The notes under the pieces are model-generated. The model ran no database searches, was not told the origin of the DNA, and saw only the letters and a program-made list of their open reading frames with translations. This document shows, one piece after another, positions 1 to 9,029 of a stretch of 64,000 bases of DNA. The position numbers were made by a program, and so were the translations under genes. This stretch comes from Deltaproteobacteria bacterium (GTDB lineage Bacteria; Myxococcota_A; UBA9042; PHBI01): assembly GCA_020632715.1 (NCBI GenBank), contig JACKFA010000002.1, positions 982,501-1,046,500 on the forward strand, read 5' to 3'. Each line of letters opens with the position of its first letter. Within the stretch, counting starts at the first letter, position 1.

Positions 1-562
1 AGCGCGGCGCCGTCACGCGCGCGAAGAGCCCCTGGTTCACGTAGGGCGCGAGCGACCGCGCCTCGTCGGCGCTGACCGGCTTCAGCGGCTCGGGCTCGGC
101 CACCTTGATGGCGATCGGCTGCGCCTGCGCGACCACCTTGCCGCCGAGCAGCAGCTTCGCCCCGCCGATGGTCGCCGTGCCGGCCTTCCGCGGGCGGAGC
201 GTGTAGGTCTGCACGAGCTTGTTCTGGCGCCCGCCGATGACGCGCGACGTGCCCTGGGACACGACCTGGAACGCGCTCAGGTCGGGCTGCTCGAGGCTGT
301 CGGCGTTGCCCTCGATCTCGATCTGGAGCTCGAGGTCCTCGCCGATCGGGACGGTCGTCTTGTCGACCGTCATCGTGAGGCTCGGCGGCGGCCCCTGCGC
401 CCGCGCCGCGCTGCCCGGCAGCGCGCCGAGCGCGAGCGCGAGCGAGAACAGGAGCAGCGGCAGGAGGGCCGTCACCGCGCGCGCGGCCGCGCCCCCGCGG
501 CAACCGGAGGGCCGGCGGGGCGTGGCGTCGTCGTCGTCGTACGGTGGCAGCGACCGGGTCAT
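1..562 (-). CDS. BatD-like oxygen-tolerance protein, 5' part only
   Basis: The gene starts at an ATG at 562 and runs off the left edge of the window, so only about 187 N-terminal residues are seen. It has an Arg-rich n-region with an Asp run, then a hydrophobic signal or anchor segment around residues 34-55 (ALLPLLLFSLALALGALPG). After that comes a beta-sandwich segment typical of BatD: a predicted 'VDKTTVPIGEDLELQIEIEG' strand, then 'VVSQGTSRVIGGRQNK' and 'YTLRPRKAGTATIGG'. BatD proteins are periplasmic and membrane anchored, and accompany the von Willebrand proteins BatA/BatB; their biochemical role is not settled. The start overlaps the stop of the upstream BatC-like gene (TGATG), which supports this start and operon membership. 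Confidence 0.85.
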   Translation of the reverse strand, partial: MTRSLPPYDDDDATPRRPSGCRGGAAARAVTALLPLLLFSLALALGALPGSAARAQGPPPSLTMTVDKTTVPIGEDLELQIEIEGNADSLEQPDLSAFQVVSQGTSRVIGGRQNKLVQTYTLRPRKAGTATIGGAKLLLGGKVVAQAQPIAIKVAEPEPLKPVSADEARSLAPYVNQGLFARVTAPR

Positions 563-2736
563 CACCAGTCCTTCCGCGGGCGATGGTGGGCGAGAGGGGA
601 CTTCCGGGCGCTCTCGGCGGCCTCGAGATTCTCGGGGTTCCGATCGAGCTTGTCGAGCGCATCCTGGAGCGGCTCGCTCTTCTGCTCCTGCTGGTCCTTC
701 TTGTCCTGCTTGTCCTGCTCGTCCTGCTCGTCCTTGTCGTCCTTCTGGTCCTTCTGGTCCTGCTGGTCCTTCTGGTCCTGCTTGTCCTGGTCGCTCTTGT
801 CCTTGTCCTGGTCCTTGTCCTGGTCGTCCTGCTGCTGCTGGCCGCCGCCCTGCGGGTGGTCGAGGCGCAGGATGTAGAAGTTCTGCGCGTCGCCCTTGCC
901 CGCCACCCGCAAGGTCCACGGCACGGGCTCGGGCTCCGCCTCGTCGTCGGGCGGTGGCGTGCCGGGCGCCGCACCACCACTCGCCGCAGCGTCCGCCGGC
1001 TTCGGCCGCGGCGGCACCGCGAGCCCCTCGCCGTTGTGCTGCGCGTCCGAGGCGTCCGCGTGCGCCTTCTCCTCGACCCCGAGCGCGTCGTAGAGCCCGA
1101 GCTCGAGGTCGCCCTTGTCGTGCTCGAAGATGGCCGACACGACCATCGGCTTGTCGTCGCTCTGCGTGAACTTGAACCAGTCCACGTCCCCCGGGCACAC
1201 CCGCAGGAAGAGCGTCGGTGGCCCCTGCTGCTGCGCCTGCGGCCCCCCCGGCGTCCCGCCGCCCGGCTGCGCCTGCTGCTGCTGCGCCTGCGCCGCCGCG
1301 ACGAAGTCCACGGCGTCCTCGACGCGGTCGTTGTCCTCGAGCCCGTCGTCCCCCTCGGGGCACGGCGGCACCACGTTCACCATGAGGTCGTAGCGCCCCT
1401 CGAAGCCCGGCTCCCCGCTCACCTTCAGGAAGTAGCGCCCGGGACCCGGCGTGAGCAGCGTCGAGACGCGCCCCTGACCCGTCGGCCCGCCCGTCCCGAG
1501 CAGGTTCCCCTCGGCGTCGTGGATCTCCGTCCGGATCGGCGGCGGCGCCTCGGCGTCCGCCTTCTTCTGCGCCTCCGTCTCGTCCGGGTTCGGCGTCGCC
1601 GTCGCGAACACGAAGAGGCTCTCCCCCTCGGCGAGGTCGACCGCGAACCAGTCGTCGTCGCCCGGGCACGACTTCAGCCCCGGCACGGGCCCCGGCGTCA
1701 AGAGCGCCGCGTGCGCCTCGTCGTCGTTCTCCTCGAAGCGGTCCTCGGTCTTCTCGCACGCCGGCCGCACGGCGACGTCGAGCCCGTAGCTCACCTCCTC
1801 GAGGTCGAGGTTGTCGACCCGGAACCAGAGCTTGTCCCCATCAGCTGCGGTGATGGTCCGTTCGATCTTCGTGATGGGCGCGTCCCCGTCCGCCTGCGGC
1901 AGGAGCCGGCTCGCCCCGTCGAGCCCGGTCATGTCGAGCGCGAGCCGCCCCGTCTTCTCCGGCACCGTGAGCCCGACCGACACGCGATCCCCCGGCGACA
2001 CCTCGAGCGCGTACCAGTCCGGGTCCTCGGGGCACGAGTAGAGCTGCTTCGTCCACGTGAGCTTGTCCTTCGCCATCTCCGGCGACGGCGCCTGCACGCC
2101 CGACTGGAGCGGCGCCTTGTCCCCGCTCGGCTCGATCGGGCTCGCCGACTCGACGCCGTTGTTCCGCTCGAGCTCGTCGTCGCGCGTCGCGCACGGCGGG
2201 TCCACGCGGAGCAGCGCCACCTCGAGGTTCCGGAGCGACGCCTCGTCCGTCGGGTCGTCGAGCAGCGCCTCGTCGAGGTGCTCGACCGCCTTCTTCCACT
2301 GCTCCATCGCCGGGTTCTCGGGCTTCGCCGCCGGTGCGCCCCCGTCGTCCGCTCCCGGCTCGGGCGCCGCCGGCTGCGGCGCCTTCTCGATCGACAGCGC
2401 CCAGCGCGCGTACGCGTCGCCGAGCGCTGCGTGCACCGTGTGCAGGAACGCCTTCTCGCGCGAGTCCAGCGCGCGCAGGAGGCGCTGCACGCCGTCCTCG
2501 TACTTCCCGGCCTGCACGAGCGCGAGCCCGCGGTCGAGGTTCAGCTGCGGCGTCTCGGGCAGCTCCGCGGCCGCCTGCGCGTACTTCGCGGCGGCCACCT
2601 CGGCCTGACCGGCCAGGAGCGCCTCGTTCCCGTCGTCGACGGTGCCGTCGCTCGTGTCGAACGCCCCCTCGCACCCGCCGAGCGCGAGCGCGACGACGAG
2701 CGCCCGCGCGACCCCGCCTCGTCCCCAGCGCCTCAT
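562..2736 (-). CDS. BatC-like lipoprotein: TPR plus repeated pre-peptidase-like domains and a charged tail
   Basis: 724 residues. A lipoprotein signal (ALVVALALGGC) leads into a TPR region (about residues 35-175). Three copies of a pre-peptidase C-terminal-like beta domain follow, each carrying a CPxDxDWF/Y-type motif (CPEDPDWY, CPGDDDWF, CPGDVDWF) after an acidic 'EENDDE/EDNDRVED' lead. The last 100 residues are a low-complexity Gln/Asp/Lys tract and end in the RKDW terminus often seen in BatC proteins. The family is periplasmic and thought to work with BatA/BatB. The ATG start overlaps the BatB stop (ATGA), which fixes it. The PPC-like triplication makes this protein much longer than the usual TPR-only BatC. 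The operon position is certain; the molecular role is unknown. Confidence 0.88.
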   Translation of the reverse strand: MRRWGRGGVARALVVALALGGCEGAFDTSDGTVDDGNEALLAGQAEVAAAKYAQAAAELPETPQLNLDRGLALVQAGKYEDGVQRLLRALDSREKAFLHTVHAALGDAYARWALSIEKAPQPAAPEPGADDGGAPAAKPENPAMEQWKKAVEHLDEALLDDPTDEASLRNLEVALLRVDPPCATRDDELERNNGVESASPIEPSGDKAPLQSGVQAPSPEMAKDKLTWTKQLYSCPEDPDWYALEVSPGDRVSVGLTVPEKTGRLALDMTGLDGASRLLPQADGDAPITKIERTITAADGDKLWFRVDNLDLEEVSYGLDVAVRPACEKTEDRFEENDDEAHAALLTPGPVPGLKSCPGDDDWFAVDLAEGESLFVFATATPNPDETEAQKKADAEAPPPIRTEIHDAEGNLLGTGGPTGQGRVSTLLTPGPGRYFLKVSGEPGFEGRYDLMVNVVPPCPEGDDGLEDNDRVEDAVDFVAAAQAQQQQAQPGGGTPGGPQAQQQGPPTLFLRVCPGDVDWFKFTQSDDKPMVVSAIFEHDKGDLELGLYDALGVEEKAHADASDAQHNGEGLAVPPRPKPADAAASGGAAPGTPPPDDEAEPEPVPWTLRVAGKGDAQNFYILRLDHPQGGGQQQQDDQDKDQDKDKSDQDKQDQKDQQDQKDQKDDKDEQDEQDKQDKKDQQEQKSEPLQDALDKLDRNPENLEAAESARKSPLAHHRPRKDW

Positions 2737-3830
2737 GTCGTCACCTCCCCGCGCCGCTTGCGCCGCCCGCTGAGCCACGCCTCCGCGACGATGAGCAGGA
2801 GCGCCGGCAGCACGAGCCAGGCGTAGCGCTCCTCGCCGAGATCGGCGAAGGTGCTCGCGTACTCGGCCTTCTCGAGGTCGCCGAGCGCCTTCGCGAGCCC
2901 CTGCCCGAGCCCCTCGGTGCCGAGGTGGTAGTAGTCGCCGCCGGTCGTCTGCGCGATCTCCTTCAGGAGCGCGACGTTCAGCTCCGAGAAGAGCGGCGTC
3001 TTCCCGTCCGGGCCCTTCACGGTGCCGACGACGAGCCCCTCGTCGTTGATGTCGAGCACGGGGCGCCCCTGCGGCGTGCCGACCCCCACCGTGAACACCT
3101 TGATGCCACGCCGCGCCGCCTCCTGCGCGGCGTCGAGGGGCTCGCCCTCGTGGTCCTCGCCGTCGGTGAAGATGATGATCGCCTTGTGCTTCGCGCCCTC
3201 GTAGGGGGCGATGGCCTCGAGCGCCTCGTCGGTCTTGCCGTCCGCGTCCTCCTCGGCCTCGGGGGCGAGCGCGCGCAGGCCCTCCTCGATGGCCCGCCCG
3301 AGCGCCGTCCCGCCGCGCGGCATGTCCTCGACCTTGAGCTCGTCGAGGTAGCTGTCGACGACCTGGAAGTCGCTCGTGAGCGGCGTCTGCACGAACGCGA
3401 GCCCCGCGAACGGCACGAGCGCCACGCGCCCGCCGTGGAGCCGACCCATGAGCTGGCGGATCTCGAACTTCGCGGCGTCGAAGCGCGTCGGCACGATGTC
3501 CTGCACCATCATCGACTTCGAGGCGTCGAGGACGACGGCCACGTCGATGCCGAGCGCCTTCACCTCGCTCTCCGAGGCGCCGAGCCGCGGGCGCGCGAGC
3601 CCGACCACCAGCAGCGCCGCCGCGATGACGATGAGCGCCCCGCGGACGAGCGTGTGGCCGACGCCGCGCTGGTCGAGGAGCCCCGGCAGCGGGCCGCGCT
3701 TCCGGAGCGCCTCGAGCCGCGCCGAGCGCCACTGCGCGAGCCAGATGAAGCCGAGCAGGAGCCCGAGCGCCACGAGGACATAGAGGAAGGCGGACTCGTC
3801 CCCCCAGGCGAGCTCGTCGAGGCCGCTCAT
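2733..3830 (-). CDS. BatB-type von Willebrand factor A membrane protein
   Basis: 365 residues. There are N-terminal membrane segments (residues about 14-30 and 60-80), then a VWA domain with an intact MIDAS motif DASKS (around residue 100) and the later TDGEDHEGE metal-site segment. One C-terminal membrane helix (WLVLPALLLIVAEAWL) is followed by a basic tail. This two-ends-anchored topology with the VWA domain outside the cytoplasm is typical of the BatA/BatB pair. The MIDAS presumably binds Mg2+ and a protein partner. The ATG overlaps the BatA stop by four bases (ATGA), and the gene's own stop overlaps the BatC-like start in the same way. Confidence 0.93.
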   Translation of the reverse strand: MSGLDELAWGDESAFLYVLVALGLLLGFIWLAQWRSARLEALRKRGPLPGLLDQRGVGHTLVRGALIVIAAALLVVGLARPRLGASESEVKALGIDVAVVLDASKSMMVQDIVPTRFDAAKFEIRQLMGRLHGGRVALVPFAGLAFVQTPLTSDFQVVDSYLDELKVEDMPRGGTALGRAIEEGLRALAPEAEEDADGKTDEALEAIAPYEGAKHKAIIIFTDGEDHEGEPLDAAQEAARRGIKVFTVGVGTPQGRPVLDINDEGLVVGTVKGPDGKTPLFSELNVALLKEIAQTTGGDYYHLGTEGLGQGLAKALGDLEKAEYASTFADLGEERYAWLVLPALLLIVAEAWLSGRRKRRGEVTT

Positions 3831-4948
3831 ACGATGCTCCTGAAGAACGTGAAGCGGAGAACCCACTCCCCGGCGAGCAGGAGGAGGCCGACGAGCACGA
3901 GCAGCGCGAAGCGATCGTGGTGCGGGCGCTCGACGGCCGCGGTGAACACGGTGCGCTCGAGGTCCTGCACGTCCTCCTTGAACTTCTCCTCGTTGTACGA
4001 CTCGTAGAACTTCCCGCCCGTGAGCGACGCGATCTCCTGCAGGAGCTCGGGGTCCACCGGGAAGGGCTGGCGCGGCCGCGCGTAGACGGGGTGGCCGTCG
4101 CGGTCGACGAGCGGGCGCCCGAAGCGGTCGACGTCGGGCAGCCAGACCTGATCGGTGCCGCCGACGAGGAAGGTGTAGACCCGCACGCGCTCGTCGGGCG
4201 GCAGGTCGGCGATGTGCTTGGCGATGGCGCGCGCGTCGAGGGTGCTGCCCGTCTGCTTGCCGTCCGTGATGAGGATGACGATGCGCGACTTGGCCGTCGA
4301 GCGGCGGAGCTGGTTGAACGCGCGCCCGAGGGCGTCGCCGATGGCGGTGCCGCCGCCGTCGATCGTGCACGCGTTCATGCAGGAGCCGCCGTCGCGATCG
4401 CGCCGCCCGTCGTCGAGGACGAGGTCGTTCAGCGTGTGGATGAGGCGCGCGTGGTCGAGCGTCAGCGGGTACTTGAGCCACGCGTTCTGCCCGAACACGA
4501 CGAGGCCGATGCGGTCGTGGCTCGTGCGGCTCCGGTTGACGATGAACTGCTTCAGCGTCTCGCGAGCGGCGAGGAAGCGGTTCGCCGGGGTCTCGTCCTT
4601 CTCGAGCACCGCCTCGAGCTCGTCGCGCGACATGTCGACGGCGTTCATGGAGCCCGACATGTCGAGGGTGAGCATGATGTCGACGCCCTCGCCGGCGACG
4701 GTCTCCTCGCCCTCGACCTGCGGGCGCGCGAGCGCGAGCACGAGGACCGCGACCGAGAGCATGCGGAGCCCGTCGGGCAGCCACCAGAGCGCGGCGCGCA
4801 CGGACACGAGCGCCCGCACGCTCGCCTCGCGCGGGACCGGCACGCGGCCGCGGCCCGTGAGGCTCACCGTGCGCCAGAGGAGGAAGGGCAGGACGAGCAG
4901 CCCGAGCAGGAAGAGGGGCTCCGCGAGGTAGATCCCGAAGACGGTCAT
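3827..4948 (-). CDS. BatA-type von Willebrand factor A membrane protein
   Basis: 373 residues. An N-terminal hydrophobic segment (LFLLGLLVLPFLLW) precedes a second helix near residue 60. The VWA domain has an intact MIDAS motif DMSGS and a distal TDGKQTGS segment. A C-terminal membrane helix (FALLVLVGLLLLAGEWVLRF) ends the protein. An insertion in the VWA domain with two nearby Cys residues (GGSCMNACT) is unusual and could form a disulfide in the periplasm. The gene is coupled by four-base ATGA overlaps to both neighbours, so BatD-RDD, BatA and BatB are probably translated together at a fixed ratio. Confidence 0.93.
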   Translation of the reverse strand: MTVFGIYLAEPLFLLGLLVLPFLLWRTVSLTGRGRVPVPREASVRALVSVRAALWWLPDGLRMLSVAVLVLALARPQVEGEETVAGEGVDIMLTLDMSGSMNAVDMSRDELEAVLEKDETPANRFLAARETLKQFIVNRSRTSHDRIGLVVFGQNAWLKYPLTLDHARLIHTLNDLVLDDGRRDRDGGSCMNACTIDGGGTAIGDALGRAFNQLRRSTAKSRIVILITDGKQTGSTLDARAIAKHIADLPPDERVRVYTFLVGGTDQVWLPDVDRFGRPLVDRDGHPVYARPRQPFPVDPELLQEIASLTGGKFYESYNEEKFKEDVQDLERTVFTAAVERPHHDRFALLVLVGLLLLAGEWVLRFTFFRSIV

Positions 4949-6432
4949 CGGCGGCCCCCCTGGACGACCTCGGTCCCGGCGAGCATGTCGCCGAGCCGGA
5001 GCCCGAGCGGGTGGCGGCGCTGCACCATCGCCTCGAGCACGAGGGTCAGCGGCCACACGACGAGGAGGAGGTTCCGCACGACGAGCTGCTTCGGCGTCGC
5101 GGGCGGCTGGCGGTCGCGGCGCTGGACGACCGCGAGCCCGAGGACGACCTTGCCGACCGAGCGCCCGAAGGCGTCGCGGAAGAGGAGCAGCACGGAGACC
5201 AGGAGGATCGCGGTGAAGCCGTACTCGAGGGCGCCGGCGACCATGAGCAGCGCGAAGAGCAGGATCGCGAGGGCGCCGGCGATGCCGAGGTCGATGGCGC
5301 CGGCGAACACGCGCTGCTTCTGCGTCGCGGCCTCGAGGACCGGGACCTGCTCCTCCTCGACCTCGACCTTCGGGGGCTCCCAGGTGACCTCGACGACGTG
5401 CCGCACCTTCGGGGCGACCGCGCGGGCCGACTCGGGGCTCGGCACGATGCGGGCGAACTTCACGAGGTCGGCCTCGTCGAGGACGCGGTCGATGTCGGTC
5501 TGGGCGATGCCCTTCAGGTCCGCGTCGGCGAGCTCGCGGCGGAGCTCGGGCGTCGTCATCTCGAGCGCGTCGAAGCCGTAGCGGCCGCCGAGGTACTGGC
5601 GGAGGATGTCGACGGTGGTCGCCATGCGCGCGGCGCCGTCGAGGGCGTCGTCGGGCGTGCCGTCGAGGGCGTCGAGCCGCTCGATGGCGACCTCGTTCGC
5701 CGGGCGCGGCGGGGGCGCCGGCGCGAGCGCCTTGAAGCGGGCGTCGAGGGCGCGGAGGACGAAGAGCGTCAGGAGCGCGGCGACGACGATGGCGCCGCCG
5801 ACGGAGAGCCCCCAGACGAGCACCCAGTTCGTGGCGATGACCGGGACGGGGGCCGGCGGCGCGGCGAGGGCGGGATCCTGCTCGTTCTCGAGGTTCCCGA
5901 CGACGTGGAAGCGGAGGGGCTCGGTCGACACGCTGCCGCCGGCGGTCGCGCCGCGCGGGCGGTAGGCGATCTCGACGGGCGGGATCTTCTCGAAGCCGAC
6001 GCGCAGCGGGAGGAGCCGGAAGCGGTACGTCTCGGTGAGGGCGTCGGCGGTGGTCTGGCGCGTCCCGGGCTGCGACTCGAGGAGCTTGAAGCTCCCGGTC
6101 GCGGGCTTCACGGGCTCGAAGAGCTCGACGTCGCGCGGCGCGCTGACGGTGATCTCGAAGAGGATCGGCTGCCCGAGGACGAGCTCCTGCGCGTCGCGGC
6201 GGGTCTTCCCCTCGGGGACGACGCGGGCGTTGACGGTGAGCGCGCTCGGCGGGACGCTGAGCGGCTCGGGCGGCGCGTCGTCGGCGGGGGGCGCCGTCTC
6301 GTCGGCGGCGGGGGAGGGCGCGGGGGCGGCGTCCGGGTCGTCCGCGCGGGCGCCGGTGGTGGCGGCGAGCGCGAGGAGCGAGGCGAGGGCGAGGCGAGCG
6401 GCCCAGCGGGGGGCGAGGGAGCGAGGCGCCAT
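4945..6432 (-). CDS. BatD-like protein fused to an RDD membrane domain
   Basis: 495 residues. A signal peptide (LALASLLALAATTGARA) is followed by a Pro/Ala/Asp-rich linker and a BatD-like periplasmic domain (about residues 60-200). A single membrane helix (WVLVWGLSVGGAIVVAALL) and a cytoplasmic helical region resembling the DUF4381/BatD C-terminal part follow. The end is an RDD domain of about 125 residues with the signature residues RVFAGAID, GRSVGKVVLG and GDMLAGTEVV. RDD domains are multi-helix membrane modules of poorly known, possibly transport, function. The fusion in one chain inside a Bat operon is uncommon to my knowledge. The DUF58 gene lies 3 nt upstream and BatA overlaps by 4 nt downstream. 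Confidence 0.85.
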   Translation of the reverse strand: MAPRSLAPRWAARLALASLLALAATTGARADDPDAAPAPSPAADETAPPADDAPPEPLSVPPSALTVNARVVPEGKTRRDAQELVLGQPILFEITVSAPRDVELFEPVKPATGSFKLLESQPGTRQTTADALTETYRFRLLPLRVGFEKIPPVEIAYRPRGATAGGSVSTEPLRFHVVGNLENEQDPALAAPPAPVPVIATNWVLVWGLSVGGAIVVAALLTLFVLRALDARFKALAPAPPPRPANEVAIERLDALDGTPDDALDGAARMATTVDILRQYLGGRYGFDALEMTTPELRRELADADLKGIAQTDIDRVLDEADLVKFARIVPSPESARAVAPKVRHVVEVTWEPPKVEVEEEQVPVLEAATQKQRVFAGAIDLGIAGALAILLFALLMVAGALEYGFTAILLVSVLLLFRDAFGRSVGKVVLGLAVVQRRDRQPPATPKQLVVRNLLLVVWPLTLVLEAMVQRRHPLGLRLGDMLAGTEVVQGGRR

Positions 6433-6435
6433 CGG

Positions 6436-7407
6436 TCAGTGCCTCCTCGCGCGCAGCTCGAAGAACTGGCGGATGGCGCCGAAGTAGCTGCCGCCGGTCT
6501 CGACCTGGATGTGGTCGAGCTTCAGGCGTCGGAACCCCTGGACGAGGGCCTGCCGCTCGCGCTGCGCGCGCTCGGCGTAGGCGCGGCGGACGCTCTTCGA
6601 GCTCGTGTCGAGCCACGTCGTGCCGCCGGTCTCGAGGTCCTCGACGAGCACGAGGCCGAGGCGCGGGAGCTCGGCCTCCATGGCGTCGCGGATGAGGATC
6701 GGCACGAGGTCGTGGCGGCGCGCGACGATGCGGAGGGGCTTGTCGAACGCGCTCGGTGGGGTCTGGAAGTCGGAGAGCAGGAACGCGATGGTCTTCCGGC
6801 TCGCGACGCGCTGGAGGTACGTGAGCGCCTCGCTGACCGAGGTGCCGCGCCCCTTGGCCTGGTACGAGAGGATCTCGCTGATGAGGCGCAGGACGTGCTT
6901 TCGGCCCTTCTTCGGCGGCACGTAGTGCTCGACCTCGTCGGAGAAGAGCACGAGCCCTACGCGGTCGCCGTTCTTCACGGCGGAGAAGGCGAGGAGGGCG
7001 GCGAGCTCGGCGGCGACCTCGCGCTTCTCCTGCGCGTTGGTGCCGAAGGCGAGCGAGGCGGACACGTCCACGAGGAGCATGACCGTGAGCTCGCGCTCCT
7101 CGACGAAGCGCTTGACGAAGACCTCGGTCGAGCGCGCGGACACGTTCCAGTCGATGAAGCGGATCTCGTCGCCCGGCTGGTAGGGGCGCACCTCGTCGAA
7201 GCTCATCCCGCGCCCCTTGAACACGGAATGGTAGGCGCCGGCGAGCTGATCGTTGACCTTCTTGGTGGTCACGATCTCGATCTTCCGGATCTTCTTCAGG
7301 AGCTCGCGGCGCTTCTCGGCGTCGGGCGCGAGCCCCGCGGCGGTCACCGGAGCCGCGCCGGCCGTCGCCCGCGCGCCGCCTCCGCCCACCGGTCCCTGCT
7401 TTCGCAT
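6436..7407 (-). CDS. DUF58-domain protein (MoxR partner)
   Basis: 323 residues, close to family length. The DUF58 signature is clear: FKGRGMSFDEVRPYQPGD, then the conserved IRFIDWNVSARS, then a degenerate VWA fold with a MIDAS-like DVSAS motif near residue 123 and FLLSDFQTP further on. DUF58 proteins are regularly encoded next to MoxR AAA+ ATPases and are thought to be VWA-type substrates or partners in assembling or activating other complexes. I see no signal peptide or convincing membrane helix. The gene begins 16 nt after moxR and ends 3 nt before the BatD-RDD gene. Confidence 0.93.
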   Translation of the reverse strand: MRKQGPVGGGGARATAGAAPVTAAGLAPDAEKRRELLKKIRKIEIVTTKKVNDQLAGAYHSVFKGRGMSFDEVRPYQPGDEIRFIDWNVSARSTEVFVKRFVEERELTVMLLVDVSASLAFGTNAQEKREVAAELAALLAFSAVKNGDRVGLVLFSDEVEHYVPPKKGRKHVLRLISEILSYQAKGRGTSVSEALTYLQRVASRKTIAFLLSDFQTPPSAFDKPLRIVARRHDLVPILIRDAMEAELPRLGLVLVEDLETGGTTWLDTSSKSVRRAYAERAQRERQALVQGFRRLKLDHIQVETGGSYFGAIRQFFELRARRH

Positions 7408-7423
7408 GGCCTCGCCCCCTCGC

Positions 7424-8413
7424 TCACGGCACCTCGACGAGCTCGAACACGCGCTTGACGAGATCGTCGGCGGTGAGCTCCTCGGCTTCGGCCTCGTACG
7501 TCGGGATGACGCGGTGGCGGAGCACGTCGAGGCCGATGGACTTCACGTCCTCGGGGAGGACGAAGCCGCGGCGCTTGAGGAACGCGTGCGCCCGGGCGGC
7601 GCGCGCGAGGAAGATGGTCGCGCGCGGCGAGGCCCCGTACTCGATGAGGCCGGAGAGCTCGCCCTTGGCGACGGTCGCGGGCTCGCGCGTGGCGAACACG
7701 AGGTCGACGATGTAGCGCTTGATGCGCTCGTCGAGGTAGACCTGCTTGACGATGTCCTTCGCGCGCCGGAGCTTCTCGGGCGTGATGATGGCGGCGGGCG
7801 TCTTCGGCGCGTCGCCGGCCATCATGTCGAGGATCCGCACCTCCTCGTCGCGCGTCGGGTAGCCGACGTGGACCTTGAGCATGAAGCGGTCGACCTGCGC
7901 CTCGGGGAGGGGGTAGGTGCCCTCCTGCTCGATGGGGTTCTGCGTCGCGAGGACGAGGAACGGGTCGTCGAGCTTGTAGGTCTGCTCGCCGATGGTGACC
8001 TGCCGCTCCTGCATCGCCTCGAGTAGGGCGGACTGCACCTTCGCGGGGGCGCGGTTGATCTCGTCGGCGAGCACGATGTTGGCGAAGATCGGGCCGCGGC
8101 GCGTCGAGAAGTCGCCGGTCTGCTGGTTGTAGATCATCGTGCCGATGAGGTCGGCCGGCAGCAGATCCGGGGTGAACTGGATGCGCTGGAAGTGGGCCTG
8201 CACGGTCTGGGCGACGCTGTTGACCGTGAGGGTCTTCGCGAGCCCGGGCACGCCCTCGAGGAGCACGTGGCCCTCGCTCAGGAGGCCGATGAGGATGCGC
8301 TCGACCATCGGCTGCTGGCCGATGATGACCTTGCGGACCTCGTTCAGCACCTCGTCGACGAACGCGCTCTCCGCGCGCACGAGGTCGTTGATGACCCCGA
8401 CGTCCCTCTCCAT
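7424..8413 (-). CDS. MoxR-family AAA+ ATPase
   Basis: 329 residues, full length for MoxR. The Walker A motif is in EGVPGLAKTL, Walker B in LADEINRAPAK, and sensor 1 in LATQNPIEQEGTYPLPEAQ (a typical MoxR signature). A C-terminal lid domain with an Arg-rich RHRVIPTYEAEAEE segment ends the protein. MoxR proteins are cytoplasmic ATPases acting as chaperones for VWA-containing partners, here presumably the DUF58 protein and BatA/BatB encoded downstream. A GGAGGT ribosome site lies 4 nt upstream of the ATG (8418-8423). This is the first gene of the Bat operon. Confidence 0.96.
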   Translation of the reverse strand: MERDVGVINDLVRAESAFVDEVLNEVRKVIIGQQPMVERILIGLLSEGHVLLEGVPGLAKTLTVNSVAQTVQAHFQRIQFTPDLLPADLIGTMIYNQQTGDFSTRRGPIFANIVLADEINRAPAKVQSALLEAMQERQVTIGEQTYKLDDPFLVLATQNPIEQEGTYPLPEAQVDRFMLKVHVGYPTRDEEVRILDMMAGDAPKTPAAIITPEKLRRAKDIVKQVYLDERIKRYIVDLVFATREPATVAKGELSGLIEYGASPRATIFLARAARAHAFLKRRGFVLPEDVKSIGLDVLRHRVIPTYEAEAEELTADDLVKRVFELVEVP

Positions 8414-8568
8414 GACTACCTCCGGTCCCCTTCTGACCCGGCCCGAAACCCGATGTCCGGGGGGCCTATTCCGGCGCGCGCGATCACGGCACGATCACGC
8501 TCTGGGCCGCGTGGGCGGCCTGCCGGCGGGGGAGCATGCAGCGAGGAGGAGGGAAGGGCAACCCCCGA

Positions 8569-8901
8569 CTAGCACCGTGCCGAGTCGGCGACCCAGCTGA
8601 TGTACGTCTCGTTCCCGGCCGCCACGTCGACCGAGAGCACCTCGGGCGTGTCGTAGGGGTGGATCTCGACGAGGCGCTTCTCGAGCGCGTCGTAGCAGGT
8701 CGCCACCGTCTTGATGACGAGCAGGCTCTCCGTGTCCTCGGTGAGCTGATCCTTCCACCAGTAGAGGCTCTTCACGCCGCTCACCACGTTCACGCAGGCG
8801 ACGAGGCGCTCCTCGAGGATCGTCCGCGCGATTCGACCCGCGTCGTCCGCGGGACACGTGCAGAGCACCACTCGGACCTCTTTCCCGGTCATCGTCGACA
8901 T
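8569..8901 (-). CDS. cutA: CutA-family divalent-cation tolerance protein
   Basis: 110 residues, the normal length for CutA1. Characteristic stretches are VVLCTCPADDAGRIARTI near the N terminus, ERLVACVNVV and KSLYWWKDQL in the middle, and EIHPYDTPEVLS near the C terminus. CutA forms very stable trimers with a PII-like fold and is linked to copper and other divalent metal tolerance. The first ATG is preceded by a GAGAGGGG ribosome site about 5 nt upstream. It lies in the same direction as the Bat operon but 155 nt upstream of moxR, so I treat it as separate. Confidence 0.95.
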   Translation of the reverse strand: MSTMTGKEVRVVLCTCPADDAGRIARTILEERLVACVNVVSGVKSLYWWKDQLTEDTESLLVIKTVATCYDALEKRLVEIHPYDTPEVLSVDVAAGNETYISWVADSARC

Positions 8902-9029
8902 CTCGGCCCCTCTCGAACGCTCGGCAAGTGACGGTTTCGGCGTTGGCGTGGCGCCTTTTAGGTGGGCGCCCCTGGGCGCGTCAAGGGCCCGGTCGGCTTT
9001 TCGTCACCACCGCCCGAGGGGCTTGCTCC

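Noticed and set aside
620..860. Dense TCCTG/GTCCTT repeats near the left edge
   Set aside because: They are the low-complexity Gln/Asp/Lys coding tract of the BatC-like protein read on the opposite strand, not a DNA repeat element.
544..2826. Very long Leu/Arg/Val-rich open frames antisense to the Bat genes, and similar frames opposite most genes
   Set aside because: In DNA of this GC content stops are rare in the wrong frames. These products are Arg/Ala/Leu-rich, have no domain, no ribosome site and no neighbours that fit.
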